The notes under the pieces were generated by a model. It saw nothing but the letters and a program-made list of their open reading frames with translations. It had not been told where the DNA came from and did no database searches. Made by a program: the position numbers and the translations under genes. Positions 34,689 through 43,190 of a stretch of 64,000 nucleotides of DNA are shown here, one piece after another; positions within the stretch are counted from its first letter, which is position 1, and each line of letters opens with the position of its first letter. Origin of the DNA: Symbiobacterium terraclitae (GTDB taxonomy: Bacteria; Bacillota; Sulfobacillia; Symbiobacteriales; Symbiobacteriaceae); NCBI RefSeq assembly GCF_017874315.1, contig NZ_JAGGLG010000006.1:62001-126000 (forward strand), in the 5' to 3' direction.

Positions 34689-35294
34689 TCATACCCGGCG
34701 CAGCTCCTCCGCCAGCGCCCGCTCCAGCTCCTGCCAGCCGCCCCGGTAGCCCTCCCGGGCCAGCGAAGTCATGAAGGCCGCATGGCTCCGCCCCCGGCGG
34801 TAGTCGGGCTCGCGGGACGGGTGGGGCAGCAGGGCGCAGATCTCCTCCAGGTCGGGGTCCACGAGGAGCGAGCCCTGGTAGAGGGCCACCTCCCGGTTGG
34901 CGTAGAGGCTGGAGCCCAGCACCTTCAGGTCGCCGATGGCCACGTCGCCCATGCCCCGCACGGAGACGTCCCGCAACCCCAGGCGGGTGAGGGCCAGGGC
35001 CACCGCCTCGGCGATGGGGCCGATCCACTGGGTGGCGAACGCCTTGCGGCGGGCGTCGTAGGCGGCGGTGATCACCAGGCAGCCCGGGGTGAGCACCACG
35101 GCACCGCCGCCGCCCTTGCGGCGGTAGACCGGCACGCCGGCGGCGGCGCAGAGCGCCAGGTTCACATCGGTCTCCGGCGTTCCGGCGCCCAGCACGGCCT
35201 CGGTCCGTTCCGGCTCCCAGAACCAGAGGAAGGGGCCCTCGCGCGCGAACCGCTCAAGTGCGACCGCATCGTAGGGCAGCGGGGTGATTTCCAT
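34689..35294 (-). CDS. Lipoate-protein ligase A-like protein (BPL/LPL family)
   Basis: 201 residues of the biotin/lipoate ligase fold. The ligand-binding segment is RRKGGGGAVVLTPGC (58-72), where lipoate ligases have RRxSGGGAV; the conserved catalytic lysine is K124 in GDLKVLGSSLY. The protein lacks the accessory C-terminal domain of full-length LplA, so it is either a compact ligase or an amidotransferase/octanoyltransferase. It is the first gene of the accessory operon. The ATG at 35294 has AGGAGGCG upstream. No lipoyl-domain or gcvH gene is nearby. Confidence 0.8.
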   Translation of the reverse strand: MEITPLPYDAVALERFAREGPFLWFWEPERTEAVLGAGTPETDVNLALCAAAGVPVYRRKGGGGAVVLTPGCLVITAAYDARRKAFATQWIGPIAEAVALALTRLGLRDVSVRGMGDVAIGDLKVLGSSLYANREVALYQGSLLVDPDLEEICALLPHPSREPDYRRGRSHAAFMTSLAREGYRGGWQELERALAEELRRV

Positions 35295-35388
35295 GAGTCG
35301 CCTCCTATTTGGAATAAGGGCAAATCGTCATATGGAGCAAGTTTCAGTTTCGATTATAATTACTAGCACGACGAAGGAGGTGTCTACG
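35295..35388. promoter_or_regulatory. AT-rich divergent promoter region
   Basis: The only markedly AT-rich intergenic stretch here. TATAAT at 35355-35360 (plus strand) would serve the gene at 35389, but no good -35 lies 16-18 bases upstream (closest TATGGA). The minus strand probably carries the promoter for the lipoate-ligase operon; TTGCTC near 35336-35341 is a weak -35 candidate. Confidence 0.45.
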
Positions 35389-36105
35389 TTGTGCGCTGTG
35401 CCCCGACGTGCGCCGGGCCGCGGGCAGCCGCCGCCCGCCCTGCGCCTCGGCTTCTGGTCCGCCACCCTGACCGCGCTGTGCGCGGTGGGCTTCACCCTGG
35501 CCTTCGGCTACCACGCGGCCACCGCGCCCGTCGCCGGCGAGTGGCAGGGGATGGAGGCCTTCACGGCCACCTTCAGCGCCTGGCGTATGGCGCTGGTGCT
35601 CGTCCCGTCGCTGGTGCTCGCCCCGGCCTTCGTCACCATGCTCGCGTGCGTGCACAGCGTCGCCCCGGAGGAGGTGCGGGTGTGGAGCCGGGTCGGCCTG
35701 GCCCTGGCCATCATCTATGCTGTCGTGGCCTGTGTGAACTATACCGTGCAGCTGGTCGTGGTCAGGGGCAACCTCCTGGGGCCCGAGGCCGGGGCGCTCG
35801 GCCTCCTGGTGATGGGCAACCCGCGGTCGCTCTTCTGGGGCCTGGCGATCCTCTGCTACAACTTCTTCATGGGCCCTGCCGCCGCGTTCGCCGCCGAGAC
35901 CCTCGGGGGCGGGCCGCTGCCTGCGCTCATCCGGCGGCTGTTCACCGTGAACGCCGCGGCCTCAGTGGCCGGCGGCATCGTCTACTTCGTCACGCTTGAC
36001 CACCTGCACCCCGCAGGGCTGGTCTCCACGGCGGTCTGGTGCATCGTCCTGCCGCTCGCCAGCGGGCTGCTGGCCGCGCACTTCCGCCGGCTGGCTGCCG
36101 CCTGA
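35389..36105 (+). CDS. Multi-pass membrane protein of unknown function
   Basis: 238 residues. The start is a TTG at 35389: AAGGAGGTG lies seven bases upstream, whereas upstream ATGs in the frame have no ribosome site. About six membrane segments (for example TLTALCAVGFTLAFGY near 28-43, ALVLVPSLVLAPAFVTML near 72-89, ALAIIYAVVACVNYTV near 110-125, and three more to the C-terminus). No family recognised with confidence; the layout recalls small DUF-type membrane proteins. It is divergent from the lipoate-ligase operon and ends at a bidirectional terminator shared with polC. Confidence 0.75.
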   Translation: MCAVPRRAPGRGQPPPALRLGFWSATLTALCAVGFTLAFGYHAATAPVAGEWQGMEAFTATFSAWRMALVLVPSLVLAPAFVTMLACVHSVAPEEVRVWSRVGLALAIIYAVVACVNYTVQLVVVRGNLLGPEAGALGLLVMGNPRSLFWGLAILCYNFFMGPAAAFAAETLGGGPLPALIRRLFTVNAAASVAGGIVYFVTLDHLHPAGLVSTAVWCIVLPLASGLLAAHFRRLAAA

Positions 36106-36139
36106 ACCGCCGCCCGCAGCTGCACCGGAGCCGTCATCC

Positions 36140-36171
36140 GGGGGAGGATGGTACGCAGGCCATCCTCCCCC
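36140..36171. terminator. Bidirectional terminator between convergent genes
   Basis: A twelve-pair perfect stem, GGGGGAGGATGG (36140-36151) and CCATCCTCCCCC (36160-36171), with an eight-base loop; between the 35389 gene (plus) and polC (minus). No T tract on either side. Confidence 0.7.
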
Positions 36172-36179
36172 GCTCGCGC

Positions 36180-39100
36180 TCAGAACCCGAACACCAGTTG
36201 GTTCCCCTCGGGCAGGCCGCTGAGGCAGCCGTGGTTCTCCAGCAGCTCCATCACCGATTTGTTGAGCCGGGCGCGGTTCTTCAGGTCCTCCTTGGAGTGG
36301 AACTCGCCCTGCGCCCGGGCCTCCACGATGGCCTGCGCCGCGCTGTCGCCCAGCCCGGCCAGCGAGTTGAAGGGGCAGAGCAGCAGGTTCTCGCCGATGA
36401 TCTGGTACCGGGTGGCGTCGGAGCGGTAGAGGTCCACCCGGGCGAAGCGGATGCCCCGCAGGAACGCCTCCTCCACCAGCTCGTACTCGGTGAGGGAGTC
36501 CTTCTCCTTGGGCGTGGCGTCGCGCCCCTTGGCCTCGATCTCCTGCACGTACCGGCGCACGGCCTCGGGCCCCTGCACCAGCAGGTTCGCGTCCACCGAG
36601 CCCGCCCGCACCGACAGGTAGGCGGCATAAAAGAGCAGCGGCTCGTGCACCTTGAACCAGGCGATGCGCAGGCAGGAGAGGACGTATGCGGCCGCGTGCG
36701 CCTTCGGGAACATGTACTTGATCTGCTTGCACGACCAGATGTACCAGTCGGGCACGTTGCAGGCCTTCATCGTCTCTTCCATCTCGGGCGTGAGCCCCTT
36801 GCCCTTGCGCACCGACTCCATGATCTTGAAGGCGGTGGCCGGCTCGACGCCCCAGTAGATCAGCTGCACCATGATGTCGTCGCGGCAGCCGATGACGTCC
36901 TGGAAGGGGATGCCCTTCTTCACCAGCTCCTGGGCGTTGTTGGTCCACACGTCGGTGCCGTGGGACAGGCCCGAGATGCGCACCAGGTCCGAGAAGTTGC
37001 GGGGGCTGGTCTCCATCAGCATCTGGCGCACGAACCGCGTGCCCATCTCCGGCAGCACGATGGTGCCCAGATCGAACTGGAGGCGCCCGTCGTCGATGCC
37101 CAGCACCCGGTTGCCGCCGGGGCTGAAGAGCGCCAGCACGTCCGGGTCGTCCACCGGCACCTTCCGGATGTCGAAGTCGGGGTTGCCGGTCTTCTCCCGG
37201 TAGAGGTCCTGGAGCATCCTCAGCATCGTCGGGTCGTCGTGGCCGAGGATGTCCAGCTTCATCAGCGCCTGTTCGAAGGAGTGGTAGTCGAAGTGGGTCG
37301 TCTTCACCCCGGAGCTGCGATCGTCGGCCGGGTACTGCACCGGGGTGACCTCCTCGATCTCCATGCCCACGGGGCAGACCACCATGCCGCCCGGGTGCTG
37401 GCCGGTGGTCCGCTTCACCCCGGCCACGCCCGCGGCCAGGTAGCCGATGTGCGCCTCCCGGACCCCGGCGATGTTGTTCTCCTCCAGCCAGGCCCGCACC
37501 ATGCCATAGGCGGTCTTCTCGGCAATGGTGCCCACCGTGCCCGCCTTGAAGACGTACTTCTCGCCTCCCAGCAGCTCCTCGGAGAACTTCTGGATGCGGC
37601 CCTGCACGTCGCCCGAGAAGTTAAGGTCGATATCCGGCACCTTGTCGCCCTTGAAGCCCAGGAAGGTCTCGAACGGGATGTCCTGCCCGTCGCGGTCCAG
37701 CTGCGTGCCGCACTTCGGGCAGGCCTTCCGGGGCAGGTCGAAGCCCGAGCCGGTCTTGCCGTCGTCGTGCCACTCCAGGTACTTGCACGACGGGCAGATG
37801 TAGTGCGGCGGCAGGGCGTTGACCTCGGTGATGTCCATCGCCCAGGCGACGAAGGAGGAGCCCACCGACCCCCGGGAGCCGACGAGGTAGCCCAGCTCGT
37901 TGGACTTCTTCACCAGGAGGTGCGAGATGTAGTAGGACACGGCGAAGCCGTTGCCGATGATCGCGTTCAGCTCCTTCTCCAGGCGCTGCGCGATCTTCTC
38001 GGGCACCGGGTCGCCGTAGACCCGCTTCACCTTCTCCCACGAGAGCCGGCGGGTCTCCTCCACGGAGCCCTCCAGCACCGGCGGGTAGAGCTTGTCCGGC
38101 ACCACCTTGACCCGCTCGATCTGCTCGGCGATGGCGTTGGGGTTCGTCACCACCACCTCATACGCGGCCTCCTCGCCCAGGTAGGCGAACTCGGCGAGCA
38201 TCTCCTCGGTGGTGCGCAGGTAGAACGGGCCGTCGTACTCGTCCCGGAAGCCGATGCCGCCCTTCAGGATGCGGCGGAAGATCTGCTGGTAGGGCTCCAG
38301 GAAGTGCGCGTCCGACACGGCGCAGACGGGCTTCCCCAGCCGCTTGCCCAGCTCGTAGATGCGCCGGTTGAGCGAGAGCAGCTGCTCCTCGGAGTTCACC
38401 TGCCCCGACTGCAGCAGGAAGGCCAGGCAGTCGCGGGGCAGGATCTCCAGGTAGTCGTACCAGGCGACCATCTGCTCCAGCTCGGGTTCGGGCACGCCGC
38501 GCAGGAGGGCGTCGAAGAGGTGGCCGCCGTAGGTGGACGAGCCGATCAGGAGCCCCTCCCGGTGCTTCTCCAGCTCCGTCCGCGGCACGCGCGGCGTGCG
38601 GTTGAAGTACTCGATGTGCGAGAGGCTGATCAGCTTGTAGAGGTTCTTCATCCCGGCCTGGGTCTTCACCAGGCACGTCGCGTGGTAGGGCCGCAGCTGC
38701 TCGGCGTTGATCGAGCGCGTCAGCCCGTTGAGGTCGGCGACGGTCTCGACCCCCTCTGCGCGCTCCAGCAGCTTGCCCAGCACCATGGCGGCGGTCTTCG
38801 CGTCCGCGTCCGCACGGTGGTGGTCCACCAGCGGCACCTGCAGCTCCTTCGTCAGGGCGGCCAGGCTGTGGCTGCGCATGTGGGGCAGGACCGCCCGGGC
38901 CAGCGTCAGCGTGTCGAGCACCGGGTTGTCGAAGGGCTCGCCCAGGTGCTTCTGCCGGTGGTAGCGCAGGAAGGAGTAGTCGAACTGCGCGTTGTGCGCC
39001 ACCACGATGGCGTCGCCGACGAATTCGAAGAAGGCGCGGAGGGCCTCGGCGGGCCCGGGGGCGTTCTCCACCATGTCGGGCGTGATGTTGGTGAGCTTCT

Positions 39101-40613
39101 GCACCTCTTCGGGGATGGGCTTCGAGGGGCGCACGAAGGACTGGAAGGACTCGCCCACCTCCCCGTTCCGGAACCGCACGGCGCCGAGCTCGATGATGTC
39201 GTCGCCGATGGGCGAGAAGCCCGTCGTCTCGATGTCGAGCACCACGAACTCGGCATCGGCGAGGGCCACGTTCTCCGGCGGCCTCGCCACGACGGGCGTG
39301 CCGTCGTCCACCAGGAAGAGCTCGCACCCGTAGATGACCTTGAAGTCTTCGGGCACCTTCACGTGGCTGGCGGCGGGGAAGGCCTGCACCACGCCGTGGT
39401 CGGTGATGGCCACGGCCTTGTGGCCCCACTTCACCGCCGTCTTCACGAGGTCAGCGGGGTCGATCATGCCGTCCATGGCCGACATGGTGGTGTGTGCGTG
39501 CAACTCCACCCGCTTCAGCGGCCCCTCGTAGGTGTCGCTCCGGTCCGGGCGCTTGCCCACCACCACGTCATCGGCCAGCAGGGTCAGCTCGCCCGAGAAC
39601 TTGTCCACCTGCACGTTGCCCCGCACCTTGAGCCAGGTGCCGTTCTTGATCACGGCGAGGTAGTCCGGCTCCTTCTGCGGATCGCGGAAGAGCTTCACCG
39701 GCAGCGTGTCGCCGAGATCCCCGGGGCGCTCGGCGCGGCGCAGGTCGCAGATGCCGAATGAGATCAACTGGCGCCCGCTCTTCAGGTCGCGGCTGTCGAG
39801 GCCGACCACCTCGCCCTCGATCACCACCCGGTTCTCCTCCTCGGTGATCGTGGCGATGGGCCGCACGGGCACGTCGTCCGGGATGGGCTTGCCCTTGACC
39901 GGCCCCTCCGACGGCGGGGCGGCAGCGGCGGCCTCCTTCTTGCCGAAGGCGGACTGGCGCTGCATCCACTGCTCCAGGTACGCCTCCGCCGGGTCCGGCT
40001 CGGCGGGAACCGGCTCGGGCGGGAGCGGCACCTCCTCCTCTTCGACGTCCGCGAAGGGATCGTCGGGGATCGCAGGGGCCTGCCGGAGGGGCTCGGGCTT
40101 CGGCGCGGGGCGGTGGGTGAGCCGCACCTGGAGGGCGCAGCCGGTCTCCCGCCTCACCAGGCGCTCCAGCACGGGCACCACGCCGCGCTGCAGGGCCACC
40201 TCCGCCTGGGCGGCGGTGGGCAGCTCCAGCACCAGCGACTTCCCCTCCACCCGCTGCTCGGCCCGGTCCAGGATGCCGTTGACCAGCGGCAGGGCGGCCT
40301 TCAGCTGCAGCAGGATGTCCGCCCACGCCTCCGTCAGGCGCTCGGCCGGATCGGCCTCGGGGTCGGCGTCGCGCACGGGCACGACCGTGACGGCTGCCGC
40401 CAGGCCGCCGAGGCAGGCCTCGGCGACGGCCGCAGCCAGCGGGGCGCGCTCCTCATAGGGGAGCCGCACCGGACTCGCCAGGTGCAGGGCGACGCTGCGG
40501 GCCTGCCGGTTGACCTCCACGCGCACGACCCGGGCCCCGGCCAGGAACGCCTGCACCGCCGGCGAGAACTGTGCGGCATCGATGAGCGAGAGCCAGTCGG
40601 ACTGCGGTGACAT
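36180..40613 (-). CDS. polC: DNA polymerase III alpha subunit, PolC type
   Basis: The replicative polymerase of Firmicutes, 1477 residues (Bacillus PolC is about 1440). Order: N-terminal domain and Pro/Glu-rich linker (to about 260), OB fold, PHP domain (ELHAHTTMSAMDGMIDP, near 370), inserted DnaQ-type 3'-5' exonuclease (VVLDIETTGFSP near 460; HNAQFDYSF near 540), more PHP, then the palm/fingers/thumb with SRGSVGSSFVAWAMDI and a zinc-binding CPSCKYLEWHDDG...CPKCGTQL near 960. The ATG at 40613 has GAGGTG ten bases upstream. In Bacillus it lies between proS and rimP; here both neighbours are displaced by inserted blocks. Confidence 0.97.
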   Translation of the reverse strand: MSPQSDWLSLIDAAQFSPAVQAFLAGARVVRVEVNRQARSVALHLASPVRLPYEERAPLAAAVAEACLGGLAAAVTVVPVRDADPEADPAERLTEAWADILLQLKAALPLVNGILDRAEQRVEGKSLVLELPTAAQAEVALQRGVVPVLERLVRRETGCALQVRLTHRPAPKPEPLRQAPAIPDDPFADVEEEEVPLPPEPVPAEPDPAEAYLEQWMQRQSAFGKKEAAAAAPPSEGPVKGKPIPDDVPVRPIATITEEENRVVIEGEVVGLDSRDLKSGRQLISFGICDLRRAERPGDLGDTLPVKLFRDPQKEPDYLAVIKNGTWLKVRGNVQVDKFSGELTLLADDVVVGKRPDRSDTYEGPLKRVELHAHTTMSAMDGMIDPADLVKTAVKWGHKAVAITDHGVVQAFPAASHVKVPEDFKVIYGCELFLVDDGTPVVARPPENVALADAEFVVLDIETTGFSPIGDDIIELGAVRFRNGEVGESFQSFVRPSKPIPEEVQKLTNITPDMVENAPGPAEALRAFFEFVGDAIVVAHNAQFDYSFLRYHRQKHLGEPFDNPVLDTLTLARAVLPHMRSHSLAALTKELQVPLVDHHRADADAKTAAMVLGKLLERAEGVETVADLNGLTRSINAEQLRPYHATCLVKTQAGMKNLYKLISLSHIEYFNRTPRVPRTELEKHREGLLIGSSTYGGHLFDALLRGVPEPELEQMVAWYDYLEILPRDCLAFLLQSGQVNSEEQLLSLNRRIYELGKRLGKPVCAVSDAHFLEPYQQIFRRILKGGIGFRDEYDGPFYLRTTEEMLAEFAYLGEEAAYEVVVTNPNAIAEQIERVKVVPDKLYPPVLEGSVEETRRLSWEKVKRVYGDPVPEKIAQRLEKELNAIIGNGFAVSYYISHLLVKKSNELGYLVGSRGSVGSSFVAWAMDITEVNALPPHYICPSCKYLEWHDDGKTGSGFDLPRKACPKCGTQLDRDGQDIPFETFLGFKGDKVPDIDLNFSGDVQGRIQKFSEELLGGEKYVFKAGTVGTIAEKTAYGMVRAWLEENNIAGVREAHIGYLAAGVAGVKRTTGQHPGGMVVCPVGMEIEEVTPVQYPADDRSSGVKTTHFDYHSFEQALMKLDILGHDDPTMLRMLQDLYREKTGNPDFDIRKVPVDDPDVLALFSPGGNRVLGIDDGRLQFDLGTIVLPEMGTRFVRQMLMETSPRNFSDLVRISGLSHGTDVWTNNAQELVKKGIPFQDVIGCRDDIMVQLIYWGVEPATAFKIMESVRKGKGLTPEMEETMKACNVPDWYIWSCKQIKYMFPKAHAAAYVLSCLRIAWFKVHEPLLFYAAYLSVRAGSVDANLLVQGPEAVRRYVQEIEAKGRDATPKEKDSLTEYELVEEAFLRGIRFARVDLYRSDATRYQIIGENLLLCPFNSLAGLGDSAAQAIVEARAQGEFHSKEDLKNRARLNKSVMELLENHGCLSGLPEGNQLVFGF

Positions 40614-40687
40614 CTCGTTGGCTCACCTCAAGGGTTGAAATCGTTGCGCCGCTGCCCCGGCAGGGAGCGGCGGCGAGAAACCGGCGA

Positions 40688-40708
40688 GCGCCCTGGCTCC
40701 GCCAGCGC
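40688..40708 (-). terminator. Hairpin after mgtC
   Basis: Minus-strand GCGC-G-CTGGC stem paired with GCCAG-G-GCGC around a GGA loop, about 20 bases after the mgtC stop, without a long T tract. Confidence 0.4.
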
Positions 40709-40726
40709 GCCCGCAGGCCTGTTCTT

Positions 40727-41446
40727 TTAATCTTCTTCAGTGACCGCGATGACCCCTTCCGTCGCCATCAGATCCCCGATCAGACCCGAGATGTCAACGC
40801 TGCGGCCCAGCGGCTTCAGCGAGAAGCTGATCTCGATGGTGCCGGGCAGGGGGCCGGTCCGCATCGCCACGTTCTTGATCGTGCAGCCCCACCGGCCGCA
40901 GACGGAGGCGACGGCCCCCAGCTTGCCAGGCGTGTCGGTGACGTGCACCACCAGCGAATGGAAGCCGCCCCGGGAGATGAAGCGCCGCTCCACCTCGGAC
41001 AGGGTCTTCAGCGTGAGCAGCACCAGCACCACCGCGACCGCGGTCTGCAGGTAGAAGCCGGCGCCCACGGCCAGGCCCATGCCGGAGACCACCCAGAGCG
41101 ATGCGGCCGTCGTCAGGCCGCGGATGTTGGCGCCCTCGCGCATGATCGTGCCGGCCCCGAGGAAGCCGATGCCGCTCACCACCTGTGCGGCGATGCGCCC
41201 CGGGTCCGCGACCCCGTAGCCCGTGGACAGCACCAGGTCGTACATGCCCAGGGAGACCTTCATGATCAGCGCGGAGCCCACGCAGACGAGAACGTGCGTA
41301 CGCAAACCAGCAGGCCGGTTGGTGGCCTCGCGCTCCAGTCCGACCAACCCACCGGCGACTGCGGCCACCAACATCGGAACCATGTTATCCCATAGCTGTA
41401 GCGCGAACGACTGGTAGTTCGCCTGGATGAACTCTAGCAACGTCAA
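40727..41446 (-). CDS. MgtC/SapB-family membrane protein
   Basis: 239 residues: four to five membrane segments (MLVAAVAGGLVGLERE at about 26-41, then GIGFLGAGTIMREG near 93-106 and the AASLWVVSGMGLAVGAGFY segment), followed by a C-terminal cytosolic domain with an ACT-like fold (SLVVHVTDTPGKLGAVASVC). MgtC proteins affect magnesium homeostasis and F-ATPase in pathogens; in environmental bacteria the role is unclear. Its ATG overlaps the stop of the glycosyltransferase gene (ATGA). Confidence 0.9.
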   Translation of the reverse strand: MTLLEFIQANYQSFALQLWDNMVPMLVAAVAGGLVGLEREATNRPAGLRTHVLVCVGSALIMKVSLGMYDLVLSTGYGVADPGRIAAQVVSGIGFLGAGTIMREGANIRGLTTAASLWVVSGMGLAVGAGFYLQTAVAVVLVLLTLKTLSEVERRFISRGGFHSLVVHVTDTPGKLGAVASVCGRWGCTIKNVAMRTGPLPGTIEISFSLKPLGRSVDISGLIGDLMATEGVIAVTEED

Positions 41447-42090
41447 TGTCCCTTCTGTACGTATTTCAGTATTTCATAATACATCTTAAGCCGGGCTGCT
41501 GCACCCTTTACGAGCCCCAACTTCTCCTCCTTCATACGGTGGCTCATCTCCTCCAGCACCACCTCCACGACGCGGCAGCCGTGCGTCTTCGCGAACTTCG
41601 TCAGCGCGACCTCGATGCCGAACCGGGCCTGGTCGGCGTCCGGCTCCTCCCGGAACATGTCCGCGAGCACCTCGCGCCGCACCACCCGCTGTCCGGAGAG
41701 GTAGGGGGCCACCATCTGGGCCAGATCGGTGGCCACGCGCCCGTCGCCGAAGACGCCCACCGCCATGTCCGCCTCTCCGCTGAGCACCGGCTGGATGAGG
41801 TCGTGCACATGGCCCGGGTGCAGGCCGATCAGGTCCGCGTCAAGGAACAGCAGAACCGGGGCGGTGGTCGCCTCGTAGCCCGACTTCATCGCTGCGGCCT
41901 TGCCGCGGTTCTCTCCGTGTTCGATCACCTTGGCTCCCGCTGCGCGGGCCCGGGCTGCCGTTTCGTCCGTCGAGCCATCGTCCACCACGATAACCTCATC
42001 GATCGCCGGCACCCTTGCACAGGCGGAGACCACGTCGGCGACGGTCTCCTCTTCGTTGTATGCAGGGATGACGACAGAGACTCTCTCCAC
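41443..42090 (-). CDS. Family 2 glycosyltransferase
   Basis: 215 residues from a GTG at 42090 (GGAGGT seven bases upstream); an ATG 87 bases further upstream would add a poorly conserved stretch over the promoter. GT-A fold signatures: VSVVIPAYNEEETV (4-17), VIVVDDGSTDET, GENRGKAAAMKSGY and the DxD-type motif FLDADL. It lacks membrane anchors, so it is a soluble sugar transferase, near the SpsA/Dpm1 and glucosyl-3-phosphoglycerate-synthase types. The donor cannot be read from sequence. Cotranscribed with mgtC behind a sigma-H-type promoter. Confidence 0.92.
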   Translation of the reverse strand: MERVSVVIPAYNEEETVADVVSACARVPAIDEVIVVDDGSTDETAARARAAGAKVIEHGENRGKAAAMKSGYEATTAPVLLFLDADLIGLHPGHVHDLIQPVLSGEADMAVGVFGDGRVATDLAQMVAPYLSGQRVVRREVLADMFREEPDADQARFGIEVALTKFAKTHGCRVVEVVLEEMSHRMKEEKLGLVKGAAARLKMYYEILKYVQKGH

Positions 42091-42166
42091 GGGAAAGACC
42101 TCCGAATCAGGCGGCCTGCCAGCCAGGCCTCGTTGGCCGGACGAACCGGGTTTCCTGATGTAGGGT

Positions 42167-42194
42167 ATTCCGTACACTGCGACCGTTTTCCTCC
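42167..42194 (-). promoter_or_regulatory. Sigma-H-type promoter for the glycosyltransferase-mgtC pair
   Basis: Minus-strand GGAGGAAAA (42186-42194, full match to RNAGGAWWW), 12-base spacer, ACGGAAT (42167-42173, full match to RNNGAAT). The GTG start is about 75 bases downstream. Confidence 0.65.
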
Positions 42195-42253
42195 TCCTGC
42201 GGACAGACCCGGTTTCTAGACTGCCCAGCGTCTGACTCCTCTACCAATGCGCC

Positions 42254-42285
42254 AGGAGGCAGCCCCAATGGTAGGACTGCCTCCT
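42254..42285 (-). terminator. Hairpin after the metal ABC transporter operon
   Basis: Nine-pair stem AGGAGGCAG (42254-42262) and CTGCCTCCT (42277-42285) with a 14-base loop, about 55 bases after the last permease stop; no T tract. Confidence 0.5.
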
Positions 42286-42341
42286 TCGTGCCAAACCCTT
42301 CGGGGCACCGGCGGAAAGGAACGGCCGCCCCGATGCCCGCT

Positions 42342-43190
42342 TCAGCCCCGCCGCCTGAGCCGTGCCCATCCGAACGCCAGCGCAAAGAGAACGCCGCCGA
42401 CGACGGCCATCGCGCCCGCCACCGCGGTGTCGGTCGCCCTGGCGAGCAGGTATCCCAGCGCGCTGGACAGCACCCCCAGCCCCACCGCGAGGGCCAACAT
42501 GGCCGGGAGCCGGTCGGTGAGCAGGTAGGCCGTCGCCCCCGGCAGCACCAGCATGGCGACCACCAGGATCGCTCCGACGGCGTCGAACGCGCCCACCGCC
42601 GTGACGGAGACGAGCGTCATCAGCAGGTAGTGGAAGGCCGTGGCGTTGATGCCCAGCGCCGCCGCGGTGTCCGGGTCGAACGCGCAGATCTTGAGCTCCT
42701 TGAAGAAGAGGCCGACCACCAGCAGATCCAGCAGGAAGATGGCGCCCAGCGTCCAGAGTGCGCGGGGACCGAGGCTCACCTCGCCCACAAGCCAGAGGTC
42801 CCACGGCGCGTAGGCGATCTCGCCGTACAGGACGTGATCGAGGTCCAGGTGCACACGGCCGGCGAAGGCCGTGATCAGCACCACCCCCAGCGCGAACAGG
42901 GCGGTGAAGGTCACCCCCATGCCAGCGTCTTCCTGCACGCCTGCGCGCTGCAGCGCCTGGACTGCATAGGCGGTCAGCAGGCCGCAGAGGGCAGCCCCGA
43001 GCACCATCACCGGCGCAGCCCGGCTGCCGGTCAGGAGGAACGCGAGCGCGATCCCCGGCAGCACCGCGTGGCTGATCGCATCGCCCAGCATGGTCATGCG
43101 CCGCAGCAGCAGGAAGGATCCGACAAGCCCTGATGCGCCGGCGGCCAGCGCCCCCACGGCGATGATGACGAGCGGTGCGGGAAGCCCCAC
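42342..43190 (-). CDS. Mn/Zn ABC transporter permease
   Basis: 282 residues, about eight membrane segments, of the ZnuB/MntB (ABC-3) family. Typical segments: the LLLRRMTMLGDAISHAVLPGIALAF start (positions about 26-50), and GAILVVAMLVLPGATAYLLTDRLP near 205-228. It follows the fused permease by one base, so the importer would use a heterodimeric membrane channel. Metal preference is not readable, although the partner proteins look more Mn-like. Confidence 0.93.
   Translation of the reverse strand: MGLPAPLVIIAVGALAAGASGLVGSFLLLRRMTMLGDAISHAVLPGIALAFLLTGSRAAPVMVLGAALCGLLTAYAVQALQRAGVQEDAGMGVTFTALFALGVVLITAFAGRVHLDLDHVLYGEIAYAPWDLWLVGEVSLGPRALWTLGAIFLLDLLVVGLFFKELKICAFDPDTAAALGINATAFHYLLMTLVSVTAVGAFDAVGAILVVAMLVLPGATAYLLTDRLPAMLALAVGLGVLSSALGYLLARATDTAVAGAMAVVGGVLFALAFGWARLRRRG

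Noticed and set aside
42190-42263. tRNA-like sequence on the minus strand (GGCGCATTGGTAGAG resembling a D arm, with complementary ends)
   Set aside because: There is no T-loop GTTCRA, the anticodon loop would be eight bases and the D stem does not pair. The complementary ends are better explained by the CTGCCTCCT hairpin at 42254-42285.
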